Assembly: GCA_002281855.1 (NCBI GenBank)
Contig: NCHQ01000014.1
Coordinates: 62,001-126,000 of the forward strand
Length of the DNA stretch: 64,000 bases
Direction: 5' to 3'
From: Rhodospirillales bacterium 24-66-33
GTDB lineage: Bacteria > Pseudomonadota > Alphaproteobacteria > Reyranellales > Reyranellaceae
In this document: one piece after another, positions 1 to 10,238 of the stretch
Numbering within the stretch: position 1 is the first letter of the stretch
Layout: the number at the start of each line of letters is the position of its first letter
Position numbers and translations under genes: made by a program
The notes under the pieces: generated by a model
What the model was told of the DNA's origin: nothing
What the model saw: the letters and a program-made list of their open reading frames with translations, nothing else
Databases searched by the model: none

Positions 1-224
1 TGATCATCCAGGCGCCCGGCCATGCGCCGCTGATCACCGAGTTCTTCCCCGAGGATGACGAGCATCTCGACGGCGATGCGGTGTTCGGCGTGCGCGCCGG
101 CCTCGTCCTGCCTTTTGCCAAGGTGACCGACCGCGCCGCACTGCCTGCCAGCCTCGCGGCGCGCGACACGCTGCCCTTGCCGGTCTGGGCCACGCGCCTC
201 GACCTGACCTTGCCCGCGGGTTGA
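1..224 (+). CDS. Intradiol ring-cleavage dioxygenase, C-terminal fragment (cut by window start)
   Basis: Only the last 73 codons are in the window, read from base 3 to the TGA at 222-224. The residues APGHAPLITEFFPEDDEHLD followed by AVFGVRAGLV match the C-terminal beta-sandwich of catechol/hydroxyquinol 1,2-dioxygenases, where this stretch directly follows the His-x-His iron ligands. The Tyr and His iron ligands themselves would lie upstream of the window, so activity cannot be judged. The family cleaves catechol-type rings between the two hydroxyls using non-haem Fe(III). The stop codon overlaps the ATG of the next gene (TGATG), suggesting co-transcription with the ABC importer that follows. 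The exact substrate class is uncertain. Confidence 0.7.
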   Translation, partial: IIQAPGHAPLITEFFPEDDEHLDGDAVFGVRAGLVLPFAKVTDRAALPASLAARDTLPLPVWATRLDLTLPAG

Positions 225-964
225 TGCCGCTCGTTCGCCTCCGCGACGTCTCCAGGGTTTTCGCGAACGGCGTCCAGGCGCTGGGCGGCGCCTCGCTCGA
301 CATCGAGGCCGGCGAGTTCCTGAGCGTGCTCGGCCCCTCGGGCTGCGGAAAATCGACCCTGCTGCGCCTGATCGCCGGCCTCGCCGAGCCGAGCGCCGGC
401 ACGATCGAGTGGCCGCAGGGCAGGCCCGACCTGGGCTTCGTTTTCCAGGAACCGACCCTGATGCCGTGGACGACGGCGCTGGCCAACGTGGCCCTGCCGC
501 TCAAGCTGCGCGGGCTGGCGCGCTCGGAACGCGAGGCGCGCGCGGCCGAGGCGCTCGCGGGCGTCGGGCTCAAGGGCTTCGAGAAGAGCTATCCGCGCGA
601 ACTGTCGGGCGGCATGAAGATGCGCGTCTCGATCGCGCGCGCGCTCGTCACCTCGCCGAAGCTGCTCCTGATGGACGAACCCTTCGCCGCGCTCGACGAG
701 ATCACGCGGCGCAGGCTGAACACCGACCTCCTGGAACTCTGGCAGCGCACGCATTTCACCGCCGTGTTCGTGACCCACTCGGTGTTCGAATCGGTGTTCC
801 TGTCGCAGCGCATCGTGGTGATGAGCGCCCGCCCCGGCCGCGTGCGCTCCGAGCTCGCCATCCCGGCGCCCTATCCACGCAGCGAGGCCTTCGGCACCTC
901 TGCCGACTACGCCGCTCTCTGCCGCCTCACTTCGGCGCAGCTCTCCGAAGCGATGGCGGCATGA
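224..964 (+). CDS. ABC transporter ATP-binding protein, nitrate/sulfonate/taurine type
   Basis: This 246-residue protein energises import by the membrane permease encoded next. It has Walker A GPSGCGKST at residues 37-45, a Q-loop in VFQEPTLMPW, the signature LSGGMKMRVSIARAL, and Walker B LLLMDEPFAALDE followed by the H-loop FVTHS. This pattern is typical of the SsuB/TauB/NrtD group. The ATG at 224 was chosen because it overlaps the preceding stop; a TTG three bases upstream would only add one residue. Its own stop overlaps the permease start (ATGA at 961-964). No substrate-binding protein is in the window, so it is probably upstream, and the substrate cannot be named. Linkage to a ring-cleavage dioxygenase hints at an aromatic compound. 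Confidence 0.9.
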   Translation: MPLVRLRDVSRVFANGVQALGGASLDIEAGEFLSVLGPSGCGKSTLLRLIAGLAEPSAGTIEWPQGRPDLGFVFQEPTLMPWTTALANVALPLKLRGLARSEREARAAEALAGVGLKGFEKSYPRELSGGMKMRVSIARALVTSPKLLLMDEPFAALDEITRRRLNTDLLELWQRTHFTAVFVTHSVFESVFLSQRIVVMSARPGRVRSELAIPAPYPRSEAFGTSADYAALCRLTSAQLSEAMAA

Positions 965-1734
965 GCGCCCGCATCGTCGCTCCGGTCCTGATGGGGATCT
1001 TCATGCTGGCCCTGTGGGAGGGCCTCGTCCGCGCGATGGAGATCCCGACCTACATCCTGCCCGGGCCGATCCTGGTGGCGAAGACGCTGGTGTCGGACTG
1101 GGGCACGCTGTGGCCGGCGCTGGTGGTGACGCTCAGCATCACCCTGCAGGCCTTGCTGGCCGCGGTGCTGGTCGGCGTCCTGCTGGCGCTGCTGTTCTCG
1201 CTGTCGCGCTGGATCGAGCTGTCGCTCTTTCCCTACGCGATCATCCTGCAGGTGACGCCGATCGTGGCCATCGCGCCGCTGATCATCGCCTGGGTCGACG
1301 ACGTCAATGTCTCGCTGCTGATCTGCGCCTGGCTGGTGGCCTTCTTCCCCATCCTGTCCAACACGGTGCTGGGCCTGCGCTCGGTCGACCGCAACCTGCT
1401 CGACCTGTTCGAGCTCTACGGTTCGAGCCGCTGGCGTACGTTGGTCGATCTGCGCCTGCCGGCGGCTCTGCCCTACTTCTTGGGGGGGCTGCGCATCTCC
1501 GGCGGGCTGGCGCTGATCGGCGCCGTCGTCGCGGAGTTCGTCGCGGGCTCGGGCGGCCGCGAATCGGGCCTCGCCTACCGCATCCTCGAATCGGGCTACC
1601 AGCTCAAGATCCCGCGCATGTTCGCAGCCCTGGTGCTGATCTCCGCGGCGGGCATCGCGATCTACCTGCTGCTGTCCCTGGTCTCGCACCTGCTGCTGCG
1701 CCGCTGGCACGAAAGCGCGCTCAAGGAGGAGTAA
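961..1734 (+). CDS. ABC transporter permease, nitrate/sulfonate/taurine type
   Basis: This 257-residue polytopic inner-membrane protein begins MSARIVAPVLMG at the ATG overlapping the ATPase stop. It has about six hydrophobic segments and the cytoplasmic coupling loop typical of BPD_transp_1 permeases (LFELYGSSRWRTLVDLRLPA, then ALPYFLGGLRISGGLALIGAVVAEF). It pairs with the ATPase just upstream, and the two would work as a homodimeric permease with two ATPases. A longer reading frame extends upstream, but that part overlaps the ATPase gene and is an artefact. The gene ends one base before the convergent MFS gene, leaving no room for a normal terminator. Confidence 0.9.
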   Translation: MSARIVAPVLMGIFMLALWEGLVRAMEIPTYILPGPILVAKTLVSDWGTLWPALVVTLSITLQALLAAVLVGVLLALLFSLSRWIELSLFPYAIILQVTPIVAIAPLIIAWVDDVNVSLLICAWLVAFFPILSNTVLGLRSVDRNLLDLFELYGSSRWRTLVDLRLPAALPYFLGGLRISGGLALIGAVVAEFVAGSGGRESGLAYRILESGYQLKIPRMFAALVLISAAGIAIYLLLSLVSHLLLRRWHESALKEE

Positions 1735-1735
1735 G

Positions 1736-2947
1736 TCAGGAACGGCGCAGCGCCGCCCTGCCGAGGAAGAACGACGCCGTCGCCACGCCCGCCGCCAGCA
1801 GGAGATAGCCCGCCTCATAGACGCCGGTGATGGCCAGCACGGTGCGGAAGAGGAGCGGCGACAGGAGTGCGCCGCAGAAGACGAAGAGCTGGGTCGCGCC
1901 CGTGAACTCCGCGGCCCGCCCCGGCGGCGCCCGCGAGGCGCTCTCGGCGATGAACACGCCGTTCCAGCCGACGGCGGTGCCGCCCAGGATCGTGCAGACG
2001 ATGTAGACCGCGGTGGTGGGCCAGGCGGGCGTCGAGAAGGACATCACCGTGGCAGCCATTGCGATGATGGCACCGATGCCCGCCAGCACCGCCGACGGCT
2101 TGCGCAGCAGGTCGGCGAGCGCGCCCCAGAAGATGCGGCCGAAGGCGCCGGCGAGGGTTGCCGCCGACAGCAGCGCGCCAGCCAGCACGTAGGACATCTG
2201 CAGGCCATCGACGGCATAGACGACGGTGAAGTTCACGACGATTGCCTGCGTGGCCGAGAACAGCATGCCGATGAAGCACATCGGCCGCAGGATCGGGTCG
2301 CGCCAGGCGAGCTGCAGCGGCTCGAAGATCTCCGCCAAGGTCGGCAGGCGCGCTGAGCCACCGCTGCGCTCGTCGTCGTACAGGGCGCGCAACGGCTGGA
2401 TGGCGATGGCGGCGGCGATCGAGAGAACGCCGACCGAAACGGCAGCCCATCGCCAGCCGAAATCGAGCGCGAGAGTCGGCAGCACGGCGCCGCAGATCGC
2501 GAAGCCCAAGGGCACGCCGCTCTGCTTCAGCGAGAAGGTGACGTTGGCCAGCCGCGGCGGCGACACGCGGGCCAGGATGTGCGAGCTGGCGATGGTGAGG
2601 GGGCCCGAGCCGAGGCCCACGATGAAAGCCGAAAGCGCGGCCATCGCCAGGCCGCCCGTCGCGAAGACGAAGGAGCCCAGCGCCGCGATCGTGAGCCCGG
2701 TCTGGATGAAACGGATCGGTCCCAGCCTCCGGGTGATCGTGCCGCCGCCGACGGTCGAGATCATCGCCGCGAGATAGACGATCGACACGTAGTAGGCGAC
2801 ATCCGCGGCCGCGACGCCGAATTCGGCGGCGGCGGCGGGCGCCAGCACCGACGCCTGGTTGAAGACCATCGTCGAGATGACCTGGATCAGGGTCAGCGAG
2901 ACGAGGGCTGCGAGATAGCGACGGAGGTCGGTCGGCGCGGCGGACAT
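1736..2947 (-). CDS. Major facilitator superfamily transporter
   Basis: The 403-residue protein has about twelve hydrophobic segments in two halves. The short basic motif after segment 2 (GGGTITRRLGPIRF) corresponds to MFS motif A, with a second copy in the C-terminal half (GRIFWGALADLLRKP). MFS proteins are secondary transporters in the inner membrane; this sequence gives no clear substrate. It lies last in a minus-strand run after uvrB and an exported hydrolase, with only 19 bases between it and the hydrolase gene, so it is probably co-transcribed. It converges with the ABC permease gene at a one-base gap. Confidence 0.85.
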   Translation of the reverse strand: MSAAPTDLRRYLAALVSLTLIQVISTMVFNQASVLAPAAAAEFGVAAADVAYYVSIVYLAAMISTVGGGTITRRLGPIRFIQTGLTIAALGSFVFATGGLAMAALSAFIVGLGSGPLTIASSHILARVSPPRLANVTFSLKQSGVPLGFAICGAVLPTLALDFGWRWAAVSVGVLSIAAAIAIQPLRALYDDERSGGSARLPTLAEIFEPLQLAWRDPILRPMCFIGMLFSATQAIVVNFTVVYAVDGLQMSYVLAGALLSAATLAGAFGRIFWGALADLLRKPSAVLAGIGAIIAMAATVMSFSTPAWPTTAVYIVCTILGGTAVGWNGVFIAESASRAPPGRAAEFTGATQLFVFCGALLSPLLFRTVLAITGVYEAGYLLLAAGVATASFFLGRAALRRS

Positions 2948-2966
2948 GCGCCGAGACTATAAAGAC

Positions 2967-3803
2967 CTACCTGAGACCGGCGAGAAAACTCTCGATCAGG
3001 GGTCCCCAGACGGAATTGCCTTTGCTCGATCCCGCGAGGCTGTGGCCGTCTCGCCCGAACGCACCGACCGGCCGGTACGTCGCCTTGCCGCCCGCGCCGC
3101 CGTAGGCTTCGGCCATTCGCTTGGCGAGAGACGGCTCGAAGAAGCTGTCGTTCTCGGTATAGATCCAGAGCATCGGCACGCGTGCCGTCGTGCCGTATTT
3201 CGCGGCAGCCTCGACGAGCGATCTGGGCGCGCAGTTGCCGATGCCGCCGCCCGCCAGCTTCTGATGTCCGCCGCGCCCGCCGGCGAAGTTGATGATGCCC
3301 GCGACCCCCGGCGGGTTGCGGCTCGACAGCGCGATCGTCGCCCAGCCGCCGGCGGACTGGCCGACCACGATCGTCCGGTCAGGCGCGACGTAGGGCTGTG
3401 CACGCATGAAGTCGATGGTGGCCTGGATGTCGGCAGCACCCTGAAGGCCGGCATTGAAATAATCCGGTACTTCGCACGAACCGAAGCCCTCGGCCCACGA
3501 GCCTCCCGTTTCGCCATAGCCGCGGCGAAGCGGCAGCGCGACGACATAGCCGCGCGAGAGGAAGAAGGACGACAGGGCCGTGTAGCGTGGGCGCTCCATC
3601 TTGGCGCGCTGCGAACCGTCCGCGGGGGAGCCGTGATTGATGACGACCAGTGGGCTTCTCGCCTCGCCCGGCGGCCGCATCACTGTCGCGACGAGCGTGG
3701 ATCCGCCCGGCCCGGGCAGGCGGACCACCTGCTGGCGATCCTGTGCGGCCAGTGGCCCGATGCAGATGAAGAAGAGAAGAGCTGCGATTGGGCCCAAGCG
3801 CAC
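2967..3803 (-). CDS. Exported alpha/beta hydrolase, dienelactone hydrolase/prolyl oligopeptidase-like
   Basis: The 278-residue protein begins with a Sec signal peptide (MRLGPIAALLFFICIGPLAAQ) likely cut near residue 21. The alpha/beta-hydrolase core shows the oxyanion stretch VVINHGSP and the nucleophile elbow GQSAGGW; a C-terminal GRDGHSLAG supplies the likely catalytic His and WIYTENDSFF the likely acid. It is probably a periplasmic esterase or peptidase; the substrate is unknown. The gene starts 9 bases after uvrB and is followed 19 bases later by the MFS gene, so all three are likely one transcript despite unrelated functions. Confidence 0.8.
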   Translation of the reverse strand: MRLGPIAALLFFICIGPLAAQDRQQVVRLPGPGGSTLVATVMRPPGEARSPLVVINHGSPADGSQRAKMERPRYTALSSFFLSRGYVVALPLRRGYGETGGSWAEGFGSCEVPDYFNAGLQGAADIQATIDFMRAQPYVAPDRTIVVGQSAGGWATIALSSRNPPGVAGIINFAGGRGGHQKLAGGGIGNCAPRSLVEAAAKYGTTARVPMLWIYTENDSFFEPSLAKRMAEAYGGAGGKATYRPVGAFGRDGHSLAGSSKGNSVWGPLIESFLAGLR

Positions 3804-3812
3804 CGTGATCTC

Positions 3813-6008
<2,196 letters not shown>

Positions 6009-6015
6009 GACCTCC

Positions 6016-6046
6016 ATTATATGATGCGCGCCCGGTGCTCCGGCAA
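6016..6046 (-). promoter_or_regulatory. Putative uvrB promoter with perfect -10 hexamer
   Basis: On the minus strand a perfect TATAAT occupies 6021-6016, with a TTGCCG hexamer at 6046-6041 (19-base spacer, longer than ideal). A start about 7 bases after the -10 would fall at or within a few bases of the uvrB ATG at 6008, so the message may be nearly leaderless. The GGAGG at 6014-6010 would then be outside or at the very edge of the transcript. Confidence 0.4.
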
Positions 6047-6065
6047 TGGTAGCGTCCCGCCCGCA

Positions 6066-6797
6066 ATGCCGGATCTGTTGAGTTTTCCTTTCCTCGTCTC
6101 TGCCGTGGTTGCCTGCATTGCAGGCATGGTGCGCGGCTTCGCGGGTTTCGGCGCCGCGATGCTGATGACCCCGATTTTCTCGGCGATGTACGGGCCGGCG
6201 GTCGGTGTCGCGCTCTGCCTGCTGCTGGAGATCGCCGTGGCGCTGCCCCTGGTGCCCCGCGTCCTGCCCCTGGTCGACTGGCGGCGCATCGGCCTGCTGC
6301 TGGTGGCGGCCGCCATCGGCGTGCCGTTCGGCAACCTCGTGCTCACTGCCGTCGAACCCGAGCCGATGCGGTGGGCGATCTCGGCCATCATCCTGAGCGC
6401 CGTCGTCATGCTCGCCAGCGGCTGGCGATTTTCCGGACGGCCGAACGCCGCCACGACGCTCGCGGCCGGCGCCACCAGCGGGTTCCTGAACGGGCTTTCG
6501 GGTATGGCGGGCCCACCGATCGCTTTTTATTACCTCGCGGGCACCAATTCTGCAGCGCATGTGCGCGCCAATCTCACGACCTATTTCGTGTTCGTCGATC
6601 TGCTCGCCCTGATCGCGTTCACCGCTCGCGACCTGATCGGCTGGAGCACCGGCGTGCAGGGTCTGTTCCTGGCACCGGCCGTCATGCTGGGCGGCGTGGT
6701 GGGCGAGCGCCTGTTCCCGCTGGCCAGCGAGACATTCTATCGCCGCCTGGCGCTCGGCCTCCTGGTCTGCGTCGCAATCGGTTCCCTCCTGCTATAA
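6066..6797 (+). CDS. TSUP (TauE/SafE) family membrane permease
   Basis: The 243-residue protein is almost wholly hydrophobic, with about eight segments in two related halves and the glycine-rich motifs of the TSUP family ([14 protein letters not shown] near residue 20 and [18 protein letters not shown] in the second half). Family members move sulfite, sulfoacetate or other organic anions out of or into the cell; the substrate here is not evident. The start at 6066 (MPDLLSFPF) was preferred over an in-frame ATG at 6021 because the extra 15 residues are polar, overlap the uvrB promoter, and are atypical. It is divergent from uvrB and 9 bases upstream of the J-domain gene. Confidence 0.85.
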   Translation: MPDLLSFPFLVSAVVACIAGMVRGFAGFGAAMLMTPIFSAMYGPAVGVALCLLLEIAVALPLVPRVLPLVDWRRIGLLLVAAAIGVPFGNLVLTAVEPEPMRWAISAIILSAVVMLASGWRFSGRPNAATTLAAGATSGFLNGLSGMAGPPIAFYYLAGTNSAAHVRANLTTYFVFVDLLALIAFTARDLIGWSTGVQGLFLAPAVMLGGVVGERLFPLASETFYRRLALGLLVCVAIGSLLL

Positions 6798-6806
6798 GGA
6801 CAGGGC

Positions 6807-7508
6807 ATGAGGATCTGGGACAAAATCGTGGAGGGCATGAACGGCCTCGGCATCGCCGAGCTGCTGGGCCTGTCCTCGCCGCCGGCCGACGATGGCGGGC
6901 ACCCCGGCCTGCGGCAGATCGGCTTCACCATCGGCGTCATTGCGCTGGGGGCCAAGATGGCGCGCGTCGACGGCCAAGTCTCGGAGGTCGAGAGAGCGGC
7001 GTTCCGCGACTTCTTCGAGGTGCCACCGGGCGAGGAAGCGAACGTCGAACGCTTCTTCGACCTGGCCAAGCGCGATGCCGGCGGCTTCGAGTCCTATGCC
7101 CGCCAGGTCGCCGGGCTGTTTCCCGATGCGCCCGAAATCCTCGAGAACGTGATCGAGGGCCTGTTCAGCATCGCGCAGGCCGACGGCAAGATCGATGTCG
7201 CGGAAGCCGACTATCTGGCGAAGGTCGCCAGCATCTTCGGCCTGCCCAGCTCGCGTTTCGAGCGCGCAAGGGCCGCCGCGCTGGGCGCGGTCGAATGTGA
7301 GCCCTGCGTGGTGCTGGGTATCGACCCGCTGGCGACCGACGAGCAGATCCGCGCAGCCTGGCTGCGGCAGGTGCGTGCCAACCATCCAGACCGGTTGATG
7401 GCGCAGGGGCTGCCGGAAGAGGCGATCGCGGTCGCAAACCGCAAGCTCGCGCTGATCAACGACGCCTATGACCGGCTGCGCAGGCAGCGCGGTCTCGTGC
7501 CGGCCTGA
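6807..7508 (+). CDS. TerB-like plus J-domain protein (DjlA-like co-chaperone)
   Basis: The 233-residue protein has a TerB-like helical domain at about residues 40-150, with acidic helices such as AKMARVDGQVSEVERAAF and FSIAQADGKIDVAEADYL, then a J domain at about 165-233 containing the HPD tripeptide (RANHPDRL) needed to stimulate DnaK ATPase. This is the DjlA architecture. Unlike E. coli DjlA I see no clear N-terminal transmembrane helix, so it may be soluble. It lies between the TSUP permease and the amidase gene, with a 2-base gap to the latter, suggesting one transcript. Confidence 0.85.
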   Translation: MRIWDKIVEGMNGLGIAELLGLSSPPADDGGHPGLRQIGFTIGVIALGAKMARVDGQVSEVERAAFRDFFEVPPGEEANVERFFDLAKRDAGGFESYARQVAGLFPDAPEILENVIEGLFSIAQADGKIDVAEADYLAKVASIFGLPSSRFERARAAALGAVECEPCVVLGIDPLATDEQIRAAWLRQVRANHPDRLMAQGLPEEAIAVANRKLALINDAYDRLRRQRGLVPA

Positions 7509-7510
7509 CC

Positions 7511-8200
7511 GTGAATCTCATCGACCTGCCGTCGCCCAACCACGCGCCCAGGGCGGACGGCGCCGTCGTCGATATCCTCGTTCTGCACTACACCGAGCTT
7601 CCGCTGCAGGAGTCGCTCGACATCCTGCGCGACACGACGCGCGAGCACAGGGTGAGCTCGCACTACGTGCTCGATCTCGACGGCACCGCCTATTGCCTCG
7701 TGCCCGAGGACCGCACCGCCTGGCATGCCGGGAAGTCCTGGTGGCGCGGCCGCGAGGCGCTGAACGGCAGCTCGATCGGCATCGAGATCGTGAACCTGCA
7801 CGGCGACCGGCATGACTATCCGGCCGAGCAGATCGGGGCGCTGGTCGAACTCTGCCGCGGAATCCTGGTGCGCCATCCGGCCATCGAGCCGCGCAACGTC
7901 GTCGGCCACTCCGACATCGCACCCCAGCGCAAGATCGATCCGGGCCGGCGCTTTCCCTGGAAGCGATTGGCGGAGCAGGGGATCGGCCTGTGGCCGAAGG
8001 CCGGCACACGGCCGCTCGACGGCGACTTCCACAAGGCGCTCCAGAGATACGGGTATGCCGCACCGCTCGCCGTGCCGCCGAAGGAGATCGTGAAAGCCTT
8101 CCAACGGCATTACCGGGCGGATCGGGTCGACGGCATGATCGATCCCGAAACACGCTCCCGATTGGCCGGGCTGCTTGACCCGCTGGGGCGAGCGGCCTAG
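7511..8200 (+). CDS. N-acetylmuramoyl-L-alanine amidase, AmpD-like
   Basis: The 229-residue Amidase_2 protein cleaves the bond between N-acetylmuramic acid and L-alanine in peptidoglycan or its anhydro-muropeptides. Zn ligands are seen as the His in LVLHYTE and the His and Asp in HSDIAPQRKIDPG; the central SSIGIEIVN is typical. The C-terminus (VKAFQRHYRADRVDGMIDPE) resembles a short peptidoglycan-binding domain. There is no signal peptide, which suggests a cytoplasmic role in muropeptide recycling. It starts with GTG two bases after the J-domain gene stop. RNase P RNA begins ten bases after its stop. Confidence 0.88.
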   Translation: MNLIDLPSPNHAPRADGAVVDILVLHYTELPLQESLDILRDTTREHRVSSHYVLDLDGTAYCLVPEDRTAWHAGKSWWRGREALNGSSIGIEIVNLHGDRHDYPAEQIGALVELCRGILVRHPAIEPRNVVGHSDIAPQRKIDPGRRFPWKRLAEQGIGLWPKAGTRPLDGDFHKALQRYGYAAPLAVPPKEIVKAFQRHYRADRVDGMIDPETRSRLAGLLDPLGRAA

Positions 8201-8209
8201 TCAGGCGCC

Positions 8210-8599
8210 GGGTCAGACGGCTGGATGGCTGCACTCGGGCGGGCAACCGTCCGGGTGAGGAAAGTCCGGGCTCCACGGAGACACGGTGCCGGATAACGTC
8301 CGGCGGGGGCGACCCCAGGGAAAGTGCCACAGAAAACAAACCGCCAGCCTGGCTCGCCAGGACGGCAAGGGTGAAACGGTGGGGTAAGAGCCCACCGCGC
8401 GACCGGCAACGGAAGCGGCACGGCAAACCCCACCGGGAGCAAGACCAAATAGGGGCGACACGCCGGGCAACCGGCAGCGGTGTTTCCGCGTCGTCGCCCG
8501 GGTCGGTCGCGCGAGGCGTTCGGTAACGGGCGTCCCAGAGGAATGGCCATCCATCGCTTTCGGGCGAGGACAGAACCCGGCTTACAGGCCGTCTGACCC
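8210..8599 (+). ncRNA. rnpB: RNase P RNA (type A)
   Basis: RNase P RNA is the catalytic RNA that removes 5' leaders from tRNA precursors. The conserved core blocks are all present in order: GAGGAAAGTCCGGGCTCC near 8257, ACAGAAAACAAACCGCC near 8329, GGTAAGAGCCCACCGCG near 8384, and AGAGGAATGGCCATCC with GACAGAACCCGGCTTA near 8535-8585. The ends are set by a perfect 12-bp P1 helix between 8210-8221 and 8588-8599. A short T-run directly after P1 (8600-8603) may end transcription. The position just upstream of mraZ is a common arrangement in alphaproteobacteria. The apparent reading frames across it are not coding. Confidence 0.97.
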
Positions 8600-8711
8600 T
8601 TTTCGTTCCTTATCCAGCACCCGGATCTACAACCCCTTGTGCTTTTCGGTGAGCAGGGCGCAATAGAGGTCGTGTCTAAGTCGTTCAGATTCCTTGTGGA
8701 TTCTTAGTCGA

Positions 8712-8717
8712 GATAAT
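8712..8717 (+). promoter_or_regulatory. Possible -10 box of the dcw cluster promoter
   Basis: GATAAT differs from the consensus by one base and lies just upstream of the MraZ-box-like repeats. The best -35 candidate at 16-17 bases (TTCCTT, 8690-8695) is weak. It is proposed because the repeats at 8722-8756 would sit over the start site, as expected for repression. Nothing else is recognisable in 8604-8711. Confidence 0.25.
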
Positions 8718-8721
8718 TGCA

Positions 8722-8756
8722 TCCCGGTCTTTCCCATGATATCCCAATGTATCCCG
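8722..8756 (-). promoter_or_regulatory. MraZ operator: four phased (C/T)GGGA repeats
   Basis: On the minus strand four pentamers CGGGA, TGGGA, TGGGA, CGGGA occur with exactly five bases between each (plus-strand TCCCG/TCCCA at 8722, 8732, 8742 and 8752). MraZ proteins are known to bind tandem TGGGN repeats spaced by five bases upstream of mraZ. The array ends 58 bases before the mraZ start, so this is the expected autoregulatory site of the dcw cluster. Four rather than three copies are present. Confidence 0.75.
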
Positions 8757-8814
8757 TGTAACAGGCAACGTAGGGGCGTGGGGCACCTGCGGCGGGGCTA
8801 GGGGGAGATGGGCC

Positions 8815-9294
8815 GTGGCATTCCGGTCCGAGATCCTGATCAAGCTGGACAAGAAGGGCCGGGTCCTGTTGCCCGCGGCTTTTCGCGACGAGCTGCCTGC
8901 GGACGATCGCGGCGCCTTCGTGCTGTACCATTCCCCCACCATCCCCGGTCTCGTGAACGGCAACTCCCGCGCCGGCTTCGATGCCATGCTCGACCGCCTG
9001 CGCGCCGAAGCGCTGGGGCCCAAGGGTTCGCTGAAGGTCGCCCTCGACGACGACGCTTTCGATCCGGCCGGGTTTCTGTCCGCTGGCGCGCGCACGATTT
9101 CGCTGGAGCCCGATGGCCGATTCACGATGCCGGCCGAGTTCGTCCAGGCGCTCGATGCGACCGACGGTGTCATGCTGGTCGGCAAGGTCGACAAGTTCCA
9201 GCTCTGGAACCCGGGCCGCTGGCAGGCGCGCCGCGAGGCCGAGCGCGAGAAGATGGCGGCGTTCGTGCGCAATCTCGGCGGAGGCGACGCATGA
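8815..9294 (+). CDS. mraZ: Transcriptional regulator MraZ
   Basis: MraZ is a ring-forming DNA-binding protein that represses the dcw cluster. The 159-residue protein has the two SpoVT/AbrB-like repeats: the first includes [17 protein letters not shown] (residues ~11-27), the second [17 protein letters not shown] (~97-113). The GTG start at 8815 follows a GGGGGAG ribosome-binding site at 8801-8807; an ATG at 8808 is out of frame. Its stop overlaps the rsmH start (ATGA). Regulation is probably by its own product through the four repeats at 8722-8756. Confidence 0.95.
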   Translation: MAFRSEILIKLDKKGRVLLPAAFRDELPADDRGAFVLYHSPTIPGLVNGNSRAGFDAMLDRLRAEALGPKGSLKVALDDDAFDPAGFLSAGARTISLEPDGRFTMPAEFVQALDATDGVMLVGKVDKFQLWNPGRWQARREAEREKMAAFVRNLGGGDA

Positions 9295-10238
9295 GCGGCG
9301 TTCGCCATATTCCCGTACTGGCGCGTGAAGTGGTCGATGCGCTGCAGCCGCGCGACGGCGGCCGCTATCTCGATGGCACTTTCGGCGCCGGCGGGTACAC
9401 CGCCGCGATGCTCGATCGCGCCGATTGCCAGGTCATCGCCATCGACCGCGATCCCGATGCGATCGCCGCCGGCCAGGCGCTGGCCGAACGCTACGCGCCG
9501 CGCCTGCGCCTGATCGAAGGACGCTTCGGCGACATGGCGGATCTCCTGTCGGCCGAAGGCGTCGAGGACGTCGATGGTGTGGCGCTCGATCTCGGCGTCT
9601 CGTCGATGCAATTCGATCAGGCCGATCGCGGCTTCTCCTTCCGCGCCTCCGGCCCGCTCGACATGCGCATGGAGAAGAACGGTCCGTCGGCGGCGGATCT
9701 CGTAAACGAAACAAACGAAACGGAGCTCGCCGACATCATCTGGCGCTACGGCGAGGAGCGTCGCAGCCGCCGTGTCGCGCACAGCATCGTCGAGGCGCGG
9801 CGTGCCAAGCGGATCGAGACCACGGGTGAGCTGGCCGAGATCGTGCGCCGCGCGGTCGGTCCGCAGGGCCGGGACGAGAGCGATCCGGCGACGCGGACCT
9901 TCCAGGCCCTGCGCATCGCCGTGAACGACGAGCTGGGCGAACTCGAGCGCGGCCTCGCCGCGGCCGAGCAGGTGCTCGCGCCGGGCGGCCGTTTCGCGAT
10001 CGTGTCGTTCCATTCGCTGGAAGACCGCGCCGTGAAGGAGTTCGTCCGCGCCCGCGCCGGTCGCACGCCCGGCCCGTCGCGCCACGCGCCGCCGGGCGCC
10101 GGTGGGCGGCCCGCGACGCTGCGCGATCTGACGCGCAAGCCCACGCTGCCGTCGCCCGAGGAGCTCGCCGTCAATCCGCGGGCCCGCTCGGCGCGCCTGC
10201 GGGTCGCCGAGAAGCTCGGCGCCGGGGGCGCCGCATGA
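9291..10238 (+). CDS. rsmH: 16S rRNA m4C1402 methyltransferase RsmH
   Basis: RsmH (MraW) N4-methylates C1402 in the decoding centre of 16S rRNA using S-adenosylmethionine. The 315-residue protein has the SAM-binding loop [14 protein letters not shown] (~residues 26-39), the acidic loop [11 protein letters not shown], the family motif [19 protein letters not shown], and the C-terminal [15 protein letters not shown]. The ATG overlaps the mraZ stop; a longer frame upstream is out of frame with mraZ and is an artefact. Its stop overlaps ftsL. Confidence 0.97.
   Translation: MSGVRHIPVLAREVVDALQPRDGGRYLDGTFGAGGYTAAMLDRADCQVIAIDRDPDAIAAGQALAERYAPRLRLIEGRFGDMADLLSAEGVEDVDGVALDLGVSSMQFDQADRGFSFRASGPLDMRMEKNGPSAADLVNETNETELADIIWRYGEERRSRRVAHSIVEARRAKRIETTGELAEIVRRAVGPQGRDESDPATRTFQALRIAVNDELGELERGLAAAEQVLAPGGRFAIVSFHSLEDRAVKEFVRARAGRTPGPSRHAPPGAGGRPATLRDLTRKPTLPSPEELAVNPRARSARLRVAEKLGAGGAA

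Noticed and set aside
6017..6560. N-terminal extension of uvrB to 6560
   Set aside because: It is antisense to the TSUP permease, lacks UvrB homology, and the family N-terminus begins at 6008.
8197..8554. Open frames on the minus strand across 8197-8554
   Set aside because: The region is RNase P RNA, shown by conserved core blocks and a perfect P1 helix.
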